64,000 nucleotides of DNA from contig NZ_QDDJ01000001.1 in the NCBI RefSeq assembly GCF_003121625.1, positions 186,001-250,000 on the forward strand, in the 5' to 3' direction. Origin of the DNA: Ornithinimicrobium cavernae (GTDB lineage Bacteria > Actinomycetota > Actinomycetes > Actinomycetales > Dermatophilaceae). Under the pieces are notes generated by a model, which did no database searches, was not told the origin of the DNA, and was given only the letters and a program-made list of their open reading frames with translations. Shown one piece after another: positions 15,740-23,683 of the stretch (the stretch's first letter is position 1; each line of letters starts with the position of its first letter). The position numbers were made by a program, and so were the translations under genes.

Positions 15740-16075
15740 GGCCGCCACCGGCCGCCACCGGCCGCCACCGCCACGACGTGCAGAAGCGGCCACCCCTGCC
15801 CGGTCCTGCACGACCACCCCCGAACCGCCCCCGAGCCGCCACCGCCCGCCACCGCCTGCGACGTGCAAAAGCGGCCACCCCTGCCCGGTCCTGCACGACC
15901 ACCCCGAGCCGCCCCCGGCCGCCACCGCCCGCCACCGCCCGCCACCGTCTGCGACGTGCTGAAGCGGCCACCCCTGCCCGGTCCTGCACGACCACCCCGA
16001 GCCGCCACCGCCCGCCACCGCCCGCCACCGCCTACGACGTGCAAAAGCGGCCAACCCTGCCCGGTCCTGCACGAC
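15740..16075. repeat. Four-unit hairpin repeat array with GCCGCCACC linkers
   Basis: Four near-identical cores of about 45 bp (from about 15774, 15860, 15952 and 16034) are separated by runs of GCCGCCACCG-type repeats, giving units of 82-92 bp. Each core begins with an ACGTGCA box (CGTGCAAAAGCGGCC in units 2 and 4) and ends with GGTCCTGCACGACC, so the outer CGTGCA/TGCACG arms can form a stem. It fills the entire gap between two genes and looks like a REP/VNTR-type element; all six frames read low-complexity sequence. Confidence 0.85.
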
Positions 16076-16121
16076 CCTGGCCCTGGATCGAACGGCGTAA
16101 ACGACGACATTCTGTGCGGCG

Positions 16122-16415
16122 TCAGCGGGGGTCGAGCAGGGAGTGGAACTCCGGGTGCCGGTCGAGGTAGCTCTTGACGAACGGGCAGCTGGGGATGACC
16201 TTGAGCGTCGGCTTGTCCTCCTGGAGCCGCTCGAGCACGCCGCGCACCAACGTGGAGCCGATGCCCTCGCCCTCGTGGCCGGGGTCGATCACGGTGTGCC
16301 TGAGCTCGATGGTGCTGGCGGCGGTGGAGTACTCGATCCGACCCACCATCTCGCCGGCGACCTGCGCCTCGAAGCGCGACTCGGCGGCGTTGTTGACGAC
16401 GGTGACTTCACTCAT
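16122..16415 (-). CDS. Small GNAT-like (YidJ-type) N-acetyltransferase
   Basis: A 97-residue single-domain acetyltransferase of the short GCN5-like YjdJ/YidJ family. The core is VIDPGHEGEGIGSTLVRGVL with the acetyl-CoA loop, and KVIPSCPFVKSYLDRHPEF is the typical C-terminal signature. The start is taken at the ATG preceded by CAGAGT and 6 nt, a leaderless arrangement; a longer upstream frame exists but reads through low-complexity DNA. The substrate is unknown. Confidence 0.88.
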   Translation of the reverse strand: MSEVTVVNNAAESRFEAQVAGEMVGRIEYSTAASTIELRHTVIDPGHEGEGIGSTLVRGVLERLQEDKPTLKVIPSCPFVKSYLDRHPEFHSLLDPR

Positions 16416-16421
16416 GGCGCC

Positions 16422-16427
16422 ACTCTG
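16422..16427 (-). promoter_or_regulatory. Candidate leaderless -10 box of the small GNAT gene
   Basis: CAGAGT on the minus strand ends 6 nt before the ATG. There is no Shine-Dalgarno in the gap. Confidence 0.35.
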
Positions 16428-16479
16428 CCACGGCGGAACGCACCGCGCAGAGAGCGAGGAAGGGGAGGCGGGGACGAGC

Positions 16480-16551
16480 ACCGCGGTCAGGGACGGGGGC
16501 AGCGCTCAGGGACGGGGGCACACCGCGGTCAGGGACGGGGGCAGCGCTCAG
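16480..16551. repeat. Short tandem repeat of GGTCAGGGACGGGGGC units
   Basis: The block CACCGCGGTCAGGGACGGGG is present twice, each copy followed by GCAGCGCTCAG, with an extra GGGACGGGGGCAC between them. It lies between the DUF4442 gene stop and the small GNAT gene and touches the last codon of the former. Confidence 0.7.
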
Positions 16552-17036
16552 TCCGCGGCGACGTCGCGCTTGCGCCGCACGTAGAGCTGCTTGCGCACCC
16601 TGGCCACGACGGTCCCGTCGGGAGCCAGGACGTCGGTCTCGAACCAGCGCAGCACGCGCGACCCGTCGGCCGCCGCCGCCCGCAGCTCGTCCAGGTGGTC
16701 CTCGGTGAGGCGGAACTCGGCCCGCACGGTGGAGCGCCCGGGCGAGACGAAGTCGATCTCGGCGGCCTTGTCCCACACCAGGTAGTCCCGCCCGATGTTG
16801 CGCAGCACCAGGAACATCCAGAACGGGTCGGTCATGGAGAACAGCGACCCGCCGAAGTGGGTGCCCACGTAGTTGCGGTTGAGCGCCCGCAGGTGCAGCG
16901 CCACCCTGGCGTAGCGGAAGTCCTCGGAGAGCTCCTCGACCCGGATCCCGGCCGCGGCGAACGGCGGCCAGATGTTCAGGCCGTGCCGCAGCACCCGGTG
17001 GTTGGCGCCGAGGCTCTGCCAGCTGGGCAACCTCAC
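16548..17036 (-). CDS. DUF4442 hot-dog fold protein, thioesterase-like
   Basis: A 162-residue DUF4442 protein, a hot-dog family related to acyl-CoA thioesterases. Family features are the NIWPPFAAAGIRVEELSEDF start, LRALNRNYVGTHFGGSLFSM with the conserved NxxGTxFGG, and the FMDP-like TDPFWMFLVLRN. The GTG start overlaps the DedA stop and follows GGAGGGG. The substrate is unknown. It probably shares a transcript with the DedA gene. Its 3' end borders a short GC-rich tandem repeat. Confidence 0.85.
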   Translation of the reverse strand: MRLPSWQSLGANHRVLRHGLNIWPPFAAAGIRVEELSEDFRYARVALHLRALNRNYVGTHFGGSLFSMTDPFWMFLVLRNIGRDYLVWDKAAEIDFVSPGRSTVRAEFRLTEDHLDELRAAAADGSRVLRWFETDVLAPDGTVVARVRKQLYVRRKRDVAAD

Positions 17037-17668
17037 GCGGTCCCCTCCGTCTCCTTCTGGGGAGCCGGCTCGTCCGGCGACCCGGTGAACATCTTGAGGA
17101 TGCGCTCGAGCAGCAGCCCGAGCAGCACGCCACCGGTGACCGCGACCGCCATCGCGAGCAACGGGTTGTCGTGCAGCCACTGACCGGCGAGCGTCCCGAT
17201 CGCGATGGAGTATGCCGCCCAGCTGACGGCGGCGACGGCGTCCAGGACGACGAAGAGCGGCCGGGGGAAGCGGGTGGCGCCGGCGGTGATGTTGACGGCC
17301 ACGCGGCCGACCGGGATGTAGCGGGCGGCCATGATGATCACGGCCCCGCGCCGGTCGAGCTGGCGTGCGGCCCAGCGCACGGTCCGGTAGATCCGTGGCC
17401 GCGGACTGTCCGCCAGCCCGGTGAGCCAGTGCCGGCCCAGCGTGTAGGCGATGTTGTCGCCGATCATCGCGCCGGCCGCGGCCGCGAGGAAGACCCACCA
17501 CAGGTTGGGGTAACCGACCGAGACGGCCGCCGCGGCCAGCCCCACGACGATCGACTCGCTCGGCAGCGGCGGGAAGAACCCGTCGACGACGCACAGGCCG
17601 AAGACCACCCAGAGCACCCACACCGAGCCGGCGTGCGTGCTCACGAAGTCGTTGATCGCCTCGATCAT
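17033..17668 (-). CDS. DedA-family membrane protein
   Basis: A 211-residue DedA/VTT-domain membrane protein. The N-terminal VDGFFPPLPSESIVVGLAAA, the AAAAGAMIGDNIAYTLGRHW motif and RYIPVGRVAVNITAGATRFP (the conserved R-x-x-P-x-x-R element) identify it. DedA proteins act in lipid carrier recycling, undecaprenyl phosphate flipping and membrane homeostasis. It is co-translated with the DUF4442 gene downstream. Length and motifs are complete. Confidence 0.93.
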   Translation of the reverse strand: MIEAINDFVSTHAGSVWVLWVVFGLCVVDGFFPPLPSESIVVGLAAAAVSVGYPNLWWVFLAAAAGAMIGDNIAYTLGRHWLTGLADSPRPRIYRTVRWAARQLDRRGAVIIMAARYIPVGRVAVNITAGATRFPRPLFVVLDAVAAVSWAAYSIAIGTLAGQWLHDNPLLAMAVAVTGGVLLGLLLERILKMFTGSPDEPAPQKETEGTA

Positions 17669-17735
17669 CGGCCCCTCATCTCCCTCGGCCAGTGGAGGTC
17701 AAACTAACCGAGTGGGGCGACGGTTCCCCAACCGT

Positions 17736-18512
17736 TCACAACCAGGTGACGTGCGGCGCCACGAGCGCGTACCCGACGAAGGCGACGATGTCGAGCACCG
17801 TGTGGGCGATGACCAGCGGCATCACCCGCCGGGTGCGCGCGTAGACCAGCCCGAGGATCAGCCCCATCACGACATTGCCGACGAAGCCGCCGAAGCCCTG
17901 GTAGAGGTGGTAGCTGCCACGGACCAGGGCGCTGGTGACGATGACCGCCGCGGTGGTCCACCCGGCCTGCGCCCACCGGGTGAACAGGTAGCCGACCATG
18001 ACCACCTCCTCCAGGAGCGCGTTGCCGACTGCGGCGAGCACCAGGACCGGGATGCCCCACCAGATCTCCGGCAGGCCGGCCGCGCTGATCGTGGTGTTCA
18101 GCCCCAGCTCGCGCGCACCGAGATACAGCCCCAGTCCGGGCAGCCCGATCAGCGCGGCGAGACCGAGCCCCGCGAGGGTGTCGTGGACCGGTCGGGCCAG
18201 GTCGAAGCCGATCCCCCGGTGCGGGCTGGCTCCGAGCGGAGGCAGGTGGTGCGCGAGCAGGAACAGGGCCAGCAGCACCGGCACGAGCGGCAGCAGGATC
18301 TCGGCGAGTTGGTAGGCCAGGTCCAGCCACGGCCGGTCGGGCGCGCGCGAGGTGTTCATCGCCGTCGTCTGCCGGTCGAGGGGAACGGGCTCGGTCAGCT
18401 TGCGGACCAGCGACAGGAGCGCCCAGACGGCCGAGGCACCCAGGCTCACCCCGAGGACGAGCCACGTCTCGGTGACCAGGCGCCGACGCTCCCCCGGCAC
18501 CAGGACCGTCAC
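17736..18512 (-). CDS. CPBP-family intramembrane metalloprotease-like protein
   Basis: A 258-residue polytopic protein of the CPBP (Abi/CAAX protease and bacteriocin-processing) family. The paired glutamates lie in NALLEEVVMVGYLFTRW, the first His in GSYHLYQGFGGFVGN, and the last in MPLVIAHTVLDIVAFV, matching CPBP motifs 1 to 3. The GTG start follows GAGGTG and overlaps the small membrane protein gene upstream by 4 nt. It is likely an active intramembrane protease; its substrate is unknown. Confidence 0.88.
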   Translation of the reverse strand: MTVLVPGERRRLVTETWLVLGVSLGASAVWALLSLVRKLTEPVPLDRQTTAMNTSRAPDRPWLDLAYQLAEILLPLVPVLLALFLLAHHLPPLGASPHRGIGFDLARPVHDTLAGLGLAALIGLPGLGLYLGARELGLNTTISAAGLPEIWWGIPVLVLAAVGNALLEEVVMVGYLFTRWAQAGWTTAAVIVTSALVRGSYHLYQGFGGFVGNVVMGLILGLVYARTRRVMPLVIAHTVLDIVAFVGYALVAPHVTWL

Positions 18513-18838
18513 CGGAGCACCTCGACCGCGACGAACCCGAGGAGGCTGAGCACCGTCGCCAGACCCAGGCCCTGCACGAGGTGCCGCCGCTCGTCCAGGG
18601 CGAGCCACGTCATACCGACCCAGGCGGGGAGGACCAGGATCGCGAGGAAGCCGGCGGGGGTCAGCACCGCCAGGGAGCCCGCCCCGGCGACGTAGGCCAG
18701 GACGGGCGGGACCAGGACCGGCCACCGCAGCCGGGCCGGCACCTCCTCGCCCCGCCGTGACCTGCGGCGCAGTGTCACCTCGGCCCACAGGGACCACCCG
18801 ACGAGGGCGGCGACGAGCAGACCGGGCAGGAGGGGCAT
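18509..18838 (-). CDS. Small four-helix membrane protein, hypothetical
   Basis: A 109-residue protein that is mostly hydrophobic: a helix near residues 2-18, a basic loop RRRSRRGEEVP, then three more helices (PVLVPPVLAYVAGAG, FLAILVLPAWVGMTW and the C-terminal LGLATVLSLLGFVAVEV). I do not recognise the family. It is translationally coupled to the CPBP gene, which suggests a joint role. The ATG has TACCTT 6 nt upstream and no ribosome-binding site. Confidence 0.75.
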   Translation of the reverse strand: MPLLPGLLVAALVGWSLWAEVTLRRRSRRGEEVPARLRWPVLVPPVLAYVAGAGSLAVLTPAGFLAILVLPAWVGMTWLALDERRHLVQGLGLATVLSLLGFVAVEVLR

Positions 18839-18844
18839 GACCCA

Positions 18845-18875
18845 AAGGTAACGATTAGGGCACACCTCTGGACAA
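18845..18875 (-). promoter_or_regulatory. Predicted leaderless promoter of the small membrane protein/CPBP operon
   Basis: TACCTT ends 6 nt before the ATG on the minus strand; a weak TTGTCC lies 19 nt further upstream. Confidence 0.4.
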
Positions 18876-18976
18876 CGGTGACACCGCCCGTGAGACTGCG
18901 AGCGCACCCATCCGTCGAGCCAGAGCGGCATGTGTCGATGGCGTGCGGCGAAAATCCCCTCGAGTAAGGACACCCA

Positions 18977-21900
18977 GTGCGTACTCCTACCCTCGGAAAG
19001 CGAGCGCGGATCGCCGCCTTCGCTGCTTCCGCGGTCGTAGTCTCGCCGCTGGCGATCGGCACCATCTCGGCTCAGGCCGACGGTGTCGCCGATCTCCAGC
19101 CAGGAGAGACGAAGACCTATATCGTCCAGCTGGCCGACCAGCCACTGGTCGCCTTCGACGGCGGCAACGGCCTCGCGGCCACGGCCCCGAAGGCGGGTGA
19201 GAAGGTCGACGTCGACAGTGCAGCCGCGGAGGCCTACACCGACTACCTGGGTGCCCAGCGCTCCGAGGTGCTGAGCACCGTCGGCCTGAGCTCCTCGGAC
19301 GTCGTCACCACCTATGACACGGCGCTCAACGGCTTCGCGGTCAGGATGAACAACATCGAGGCCGCGCACATGCGCAAGGCCCCCGGTGTCGTCCAGGTGT
19401 GGGAGGACGAGATCCGGCACGCCGACACGGTGCAGACCCCCGACTACCTCGGGCTGTCCGGCGAGGGAGGCGTCTGGGAGGAGCAGTTCGGCGGCGTGGA
19501 GAACGCCGGCGAGGGCGTCATCGTCGGTGTCATCGACACCGGCATCGACCCGCTCAACCCGAGCTTCGCGGGCGAGGGCTTCGCCCCCGCCCCGGCCGAC
19601 TGGAACGGCAGCTGTGACGAGGCCGGGACCGACTGGTTCGGGGCCTTCGAGTGCAACGACAAGCTGATCGGCGCCCGCTGGTACGGCGCGGAGTACGGCA
19701 ACACCGTCATCGAGGGTGAGTACACCTCGGCCCGCGACCGCAACGGTCACGGCTCGCACACCGCCGGCACCTCCGCCGGCAACTTCGACGTGCCCCTGTC
19801 CATCATGGGCCACGACCTCGGCTCGGCCTCCGGCATGGCGCCGTCGGCCTACGTCGCGGTCTACAAGGGTCTGTGGATGACCCCCGACGGCAACGGCTCC
19901 GGCACCACGGCGGGCCTCGTGCAGGCCATCGACGACGCGGTCGCCGACGGCGTGGACGTCATCAACTACTCGATCTCCGGCTCCAGCACCAGCATCGTGG
20001 GCCCGGACGAGGTGGCCTTCCTGTTCGCCGCGGACGCGGGCATCTTCGTCTCGACGTCGGCCGGCAACTCCGGTGACACCGTCGGGGAGTCCTCGGTGGC
20101 GCACAACGCCCCGTGGACCACGACCGTCGCGGCCAGCACCCACAACCGTGGCGCAGTCAAGACGGTGACGCTCGGCGAGACCGACGCCGACCCGGTCGAC
20201 CGCTGGGGCGGTGCGGACCGCTACGAGACCGCCGCGCTGGTCGCGGCCGAGTTCGGTGACAGCGTGGACACCGTCTACATCGCCACCGGCGACGAGTACG
20301 CCGACGCCCTCACGGGCTCGCCGTCGGCCGCCCAGGGCCTCGCCCCGGGCGTCGCCCCGTCCGACGCACTCACGCCGGCCCCCGTGCTGCTGTCCCGTCC
20401 GGACCACCTGCCCGCCGCCACCAGGGCCTCCCTGGAGACGATCGAGCCGACCAACATCGTGCTGCTGGGCGGCAACAGTGCCGTCAGCGACGAGGTCGCC
20501 GAGGAGATCGCCGCCTACGGCACGGTGACCCGTGTGGAGGGTTCCGACCGCTACGAGACGGCCGTGTCCATCGCGGAGATGTACGGCGCGGTCGACCGGA
20601 TCTACGTCGCCAACGGCGCGGACTTCCCCGACGCCCTGACCGGTGCCGCACTGGCCGGCCACCTGGGTGCGCCCATCGTCCTGACCCAGACGGACAACGT
20701 CCCGACCGTGCTCGAGGAGTACCTCGCGACCGAGAACGCCAGCTCCGCCGAGATCGTCGTCATTGGTGGCGAGGGTGCCGTCAGCGCCGACGTCTTCACC
20801 GAGCTGGGCGCCTCGGACCGCCTCTCCGGCGGCGACCGTTACGAGACCGCTGTGGCTGTCTCCCAGGCGTTCGGCACGACTGAGCCGGAGGTCACCTTCG
20901 TGGCCAGCGGCGAGGCCTTCCCCGACGCCCTGGCCGCCAGTGCCCTGGCGGCGAGCCTGGGCGTGCCGGTCCAGCTGACCCAGCCCACCCACCTGCCCAA
21001 CGCCGTCGGTGCCGAGCTCACTCGCCTGGCCCCGCAGGGCGCAGTGGTCCTCGGTGGCGAGGCCGCGGTCAGCGCCGGCGTGGAGACCACGGTCGAGGGT
21101 CTGCTCACCGCCGGTGACGACGCTCCCACCTACACCGGTGTCGGTGTCGGTGACGGTGTCACCGGCAGCGTCATCGACGCGGCGACCATCCCGGCCGAGG
21201 GTGTCACCGCCGAGGACGCCGCGCTGTGCCTGCTCGGCTCGGTGGACGACGCCGCGGCCGCGGGCAACATCGTCCTCTGCACCCGTGGCAGCAACGCCCG
21301 CGTGGAGAAGAGCCAGGAGGTCGCCGAGTCCGGCGGCATCGGCATGATCCAGGTCAACAACAACGACCAGGAGTCGCTCAACGCCGACTTCCACCACGTC
21401 CCCTCGATCCACCTGAACGGCACCGACGGTGCCGCCGTCAAGGCGTGGGTCGCGGAGAACGACCCGGCGGTCGTCACCATCTCGGCGCAGTCCACCGACC
21501 CGGTGAACGCGCCCGAGATGGCCGGCTTCTCCTCCTACGGTCCGGCCCTGGCCGGCAACGGTGACCTGCTCAAGCCGGACATCACCGCTCCGGGTGTCGA
21601 CGTCGCGGCGGCCTACCACGCCGACCACGAGGACCCCTCGGTGCCGACGTTCAACCAGATCTCCGGCACCTCCATGTCGGCCCCGCACATCGCGGGTCTG
21701 GCGGCGCTGATGAAGCAGGAGTTCCCGGACTGGAGCCCGGCCGCCATCAAGTCGGCCATGATGACCACCGCGCGCGACACCATGGACAGTGGCGACCCGA
21801 TCCAGCGCTCCGGCGCGGACGCGTCCCCGCTCGACTACGGTGCGGGCGAGGTCGTCCCGGGCAAGTCCTACAACCCGGGCCTGGTCTTCGACGCCGGCTT

Positions 21901-22900
21901 CGACGACTGGCTGCTGTACCTCTGCTCGGTGCACCCCTCGGCCGTCAGTGGCTGCCCGGAGGTCGTTCCGGACGCGAGCGACCTGAACTACCCGAGCATC
22001 TCGATCGGTGAGCTCGCGGGTGTCCAGACGGTCACCCGCACGGTCACCGACGTGACCGGCGAGGGTGGCACCTACACCGCTAGGGTGGAGGCGCCCGAGG
22101 GCCTGTCGATCACCGTCGAGCCGGCCACCATCGTGGTCCCGGCGGGCGGCGAGGCCTCCTTCGAGGTCACCATCGAGTCGGCGGGCGCCGCGACGGACAC
22201 CTACCACTTCGCGCAGCTGCGCCTGGTGAACGGTGACGTCGTCGTGGAGAGCCCGATCGCGGTGCAGCCGACCGCTCTGGCGGCACCGGCCGAGATCAGC
22301 GGCGACACCGCCGAAGGCTCGGCCGACTACCAGGCCGTGACCGGCTACGCGGGCGTCGTCAACGCCGAGGTCGACGGCCTGGCTGTCGCCGAGGTCCTGC
22401 CGACCGAGGTCACCTCGGACGGTCCGGGTGGCGGCGAGTCCATCGCCGACTCGGTCACGGAGATCACCGTCCCGGAGGGCACCCACACCCTGCGGGTCTC
22501 GGTGTTCGACGCCGAGACGGACCCGGCCGGGATCGACATCGACATGTACCTCGCCAACAGCGCGGGCCAGGTCATCGCCCAGAGTGCGGTGGGAGGCTCC
22601 GACGAGAGCGTCACGCTGCACGACGTCGAGGCCGGGACCTACCTCATCGCGCTCGACTACTGGGACGGTGCCGCGGGCGCGACAGCCACGGTCCCGACCT
22701 ACGTCTGGGCAGTGGGTGACACCGCGGAGGGCAACCTCACGGTCACCCCGGAGACCGCTCCGGCCACCGTCGGTGGCACGGTCGACTACTCCGTCGCCTG
22801 GACCGGCCTGGAGGCCGGCACCCGCTACCTCGGCGCGGTGAACTACTCCAACGGCACGGACCCGGTCGGCAAGACGCTGGTCTCGGTCAACACGCCGTAG
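18977..22900 (+). CDS. Secreted S8 subtilase with cell-wall-binding (CWB2) repeats and PA domain
   Basis: A 1307-residue exported serine protease. A signal peptide (about 1-35) is followed by an I9-type propeptide. The catalytic triad is D187 (GVIDTGID), H258 (NGHGSHTAGT) and S899 (GTSMSAPHIAG), with oxyanion N364. Between N364 and S899 lie three cell-wall-binding type 2 repeats (about 405-712; WGGADRYETA, EGSDRYETAV, SGGDRYETAV) and a PA domain (about 715-850). After the protease come Fn3-like and PPC-like beta domains. The GTG follows AAGGA. The insertion of CWB2 repeats inside the protease domain is unusual. It is likely wall-associated and degrades extracellular protein. Confidence 0.93.
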   Translation: MRTPTLGKRARIAAFAASAVVVSPLAIGTISAQADGVADLQPGETKTYIVQLADQPLVAFDGGNGLAATAPKAGEKVDVDSAAAEAYTDYLGAQRSEVLSTVGLSSSDVVTTYDTALNGFAVRMNNIEAAHMRKAPGVVQVWEDEIRHADTVQTPDYLGLSGEGGVWEEQFGGVENAGEGVIVGVIDTGIDPLNPSFAGEGFAPAPADWNGSCDEAGTDWFGAFECNDKLIGARWYGAEYGNTVIEGEYTSARDRNGHGSHTAGTSAGNFDVPLSIMGHDLGSASGMAPSAYVAVYKGLWMTPDGNGSGTTAGLVQAIDDAVADGVDVINYSISGSSTSIVGPDEVAFLFAADAGIFVSTSAGNSGDTVGESSVAHNAPWTTTVAASTHNRGAVKTVTLGETDADPVDRWGGADRYETAALVAAEFGDSVDTVYIATGDEYADALTGSPSAAQGLAPGVAPSDALTPAPVLLSRPDHLPAATRASLETIEPTNIVLLGGNSAVSDEVAEEIAAYGTVTRVEGSDRYETAVSIAEMYGAVDRIYVANGADFPDALTGAALAGHLGAPIVLTQTDNVPTVLEEYLATENASSAEIVVIGGEGAVSADVFTELGASDRLSGGDRYETAVAVSQAFGTTEPEVTFVASGEAFPDALAASALAASLGVPVQLTQPTHLPNAVGAELTRLAPQGAVVLGGEAAVSAGVETTVEGLLTAGDDAPTYTGVGVGDGVTGSVIDAATIPAEGVTAEDAALCLLGSVDDAAAAGNIVLCTRGSNARVEKSQEVAESGGIGMIQVNNNDQESLNADFHHVPSIHLNGTDGAAVKAWVAENDPAVVTISAQSTDPVNAPEMAGFSSYGPALAGNGDLLKPDITAPGVDVAAAYHADHEDPSVPTFNQISGTSMSAPHIAGLAALMKQEFPDWSPAAIKSAMMTTARDTMDSGDPIQRSGADASPLDYGAGEVVPGKSYNPGLVFDAGFDDWLLYLCSVHPSAVSGCPEVVPDASDLNYPSISIGELAGVQTVTRTVTDVTGEGGTYTARVEAPEGLSITVEPATIVVPAGGEASFEVTIESAGAATDTYHFAQLRLVNGDVVVESPIAVQPTALAAPAEISGDTAEGSADYQAVTGYAGVVNAEVDGLAVAEVLPTEVTSDGPGGGESIADSVTEITVPEGTHTLRVSVFDAETDPAGIDIDMYLANSAGQVIAQSAVGGSDESVTLHDVEAGTYLIALDYWDGAAGATATVPTYVWAVGDTAEGNLTVTPETAPATVGGTVDYSVAWTGLEAGTRYLGAVNYSNGTDPVGKTLVSVNTP

Positions 22901-22933
22901 TCAGCACCGGTGGTCTGTTGACCACCACCCTGT

Positions 22934-22973
22934 GACGGGCCCGTCCCCTCCTCGCGAGGGGGCGGGCCCGTCT
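22934..22973 (+). terminator. Strong GC-rich hairpin after the subtilase gene
   Basis: ACGGGCCCG plus CCCCTC pairs with GAGGGG plus CGGGCCCGT around a short loop, 33 nt after the stop. It fits an actinobacterial terminator without a T-tract. Confidence 0.75.
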
Positions 22974-23002
22974 GCGTTGTGTCCTACCAGTCCGGTGCAC
23001 AG

Positions 23003-23017
23003 TGGCATAAACTGCCA
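23003..23017 (+). promoter_or_regulatory. Candidate ParD operator
   Basis: TGGCA and TGCCA flank a 5-nt centre just upstream of the antitoxin ribosome-binding site. ParD antitoxins repress their own operon by binding such short inverted repeats. Confidence 0.4.
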
Positions 23018-23032
23018 ATGGAGGTGATGGAC

Positions 23033-23320
23033 GTGGCAACGAGGAACGTGGTCCTGAGTCAACACCAGCACGAACTGGTCGAGTCGCTGGTGGAGTCCGG
23101 GCGATATCAGAACGCGAGCGAGGTGCTGCGCGAAGGCCTTCGACTCCTCGAACGACGAGAGTCGGAGGACGCCGCCAAACTTGCTGCACTGCGCGACGCT
23201 GCGGAGAAGGGGTGGTCAGATCTGGCCTCCGGACGCTACGACGACATCGCCGATGACGATCTCGATGACTTCATCGGCGAGCTCGGCGTCCGCAGCGCAC
23301 GGCACGTGCACACTGACTGA
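23033..23320 (+). CDS. parD: ParD-type antitoxin (ribbon-helix-helix)
   Basis: A 95-residue ParD-family antitoxin. The start is set at a GTG because ATRNVVLSQHQ is the typical N-terminus and a GGAGGTG box lies 7 nt upstream; an ATG two codons earlier is too close to that box. LVESGRYQNASEVLREGLRLL is split across the RHH core, and the acidic C-terminal tail (DDIADDDLDDF) would wrap the toxin. The stop overlaps the toxin start by one base. It neutralises ParE and represses the operon. Confidence 0.9.
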   Translation: MATRNVVLSQHQHELVESLVESGRYQNASEVLREGLRLLERRESEDAAKLAALRDAAEKGWSDLASGRYDDIADDDLDDFIGELGVRSARHVHTD

Positions 23321-23679
23321 TGGCGGGCTACCGCCTCACCCACGCATCCCAGGCTGACATTGTCACGATTCTTACGTGGTCGGACGAGCAGTTCGGCGAG
23401 GAGGCACGCCGGCGCTACGAAGCGTTGATCGCGACAGCGATTCGCGATGCGGCTTCGCAGGTCCACAAGGTGGGGCGAACGGCTCGGCCAGAACTCGGGG
23501 ACGGCGTCTTCTCCTGGCACCTAGGACTGAGTCGCACCCGCTCCCCCGGCGGTATTGTCCACCGCCCTCGGCACTTCCTGATCTGTCGTCACGAGGACGA
23601 TGTGGTGGTCGTCGGCAGAGTTCTCCATGACGCGATGGACCTGCGCCGACACGTCGATCCCCCTCACCGCTGGGAGTAG
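23320..23679 (+). CDS. parE: ParE/RelE-superfamily toxin
   Basis: A 119-residue toxin of the ParE type. YRLTHASQADIVTILTWSDE is the N-terminal helix hairpin, and SRTRSPGGIVHRPRHFLIC with VVVVGRVLHDAMDLRRHV is the C-terminal sheet including the conserved R-x-LH-x-x-MD ending. Family members poison DNA gyrase. The ATG overlaps the ParD stop. The convergent DUF2891 gene ends 4 nt after it. The pair looks complete and probably functional. Confidence 0.9.
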   Translation: MAGYRLTHASQADIVTILTWSDEQFGEEARRRYEALIATAIRDAASQVHKVGRTARPELGDGVFSWHLGLSRTRSPGGIVHRPRHFLICRHEDDVVVVGRVLHDAMDLRRHVDPPHRWE

Positions 23680-23683
23680 CCAC

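Noticed and set aside
15740-16120. Coding frames through the hairpin repeat array
   Set aside because: All frames read low-complexity Pro/Ala/Arg or Gly/Trp repeats with no start site. The order is explained by DNA repeats.
18509-22621. A continuous 1370-aa minus-strand frame through the subtilase gene
   Set aside because: It is antisense to a well-supported protease. Its composition (Gly/Arg/Asp/His/Val-rich) is that of a high-GC shadow frame; only its last 109 codons are taken as a real gene.
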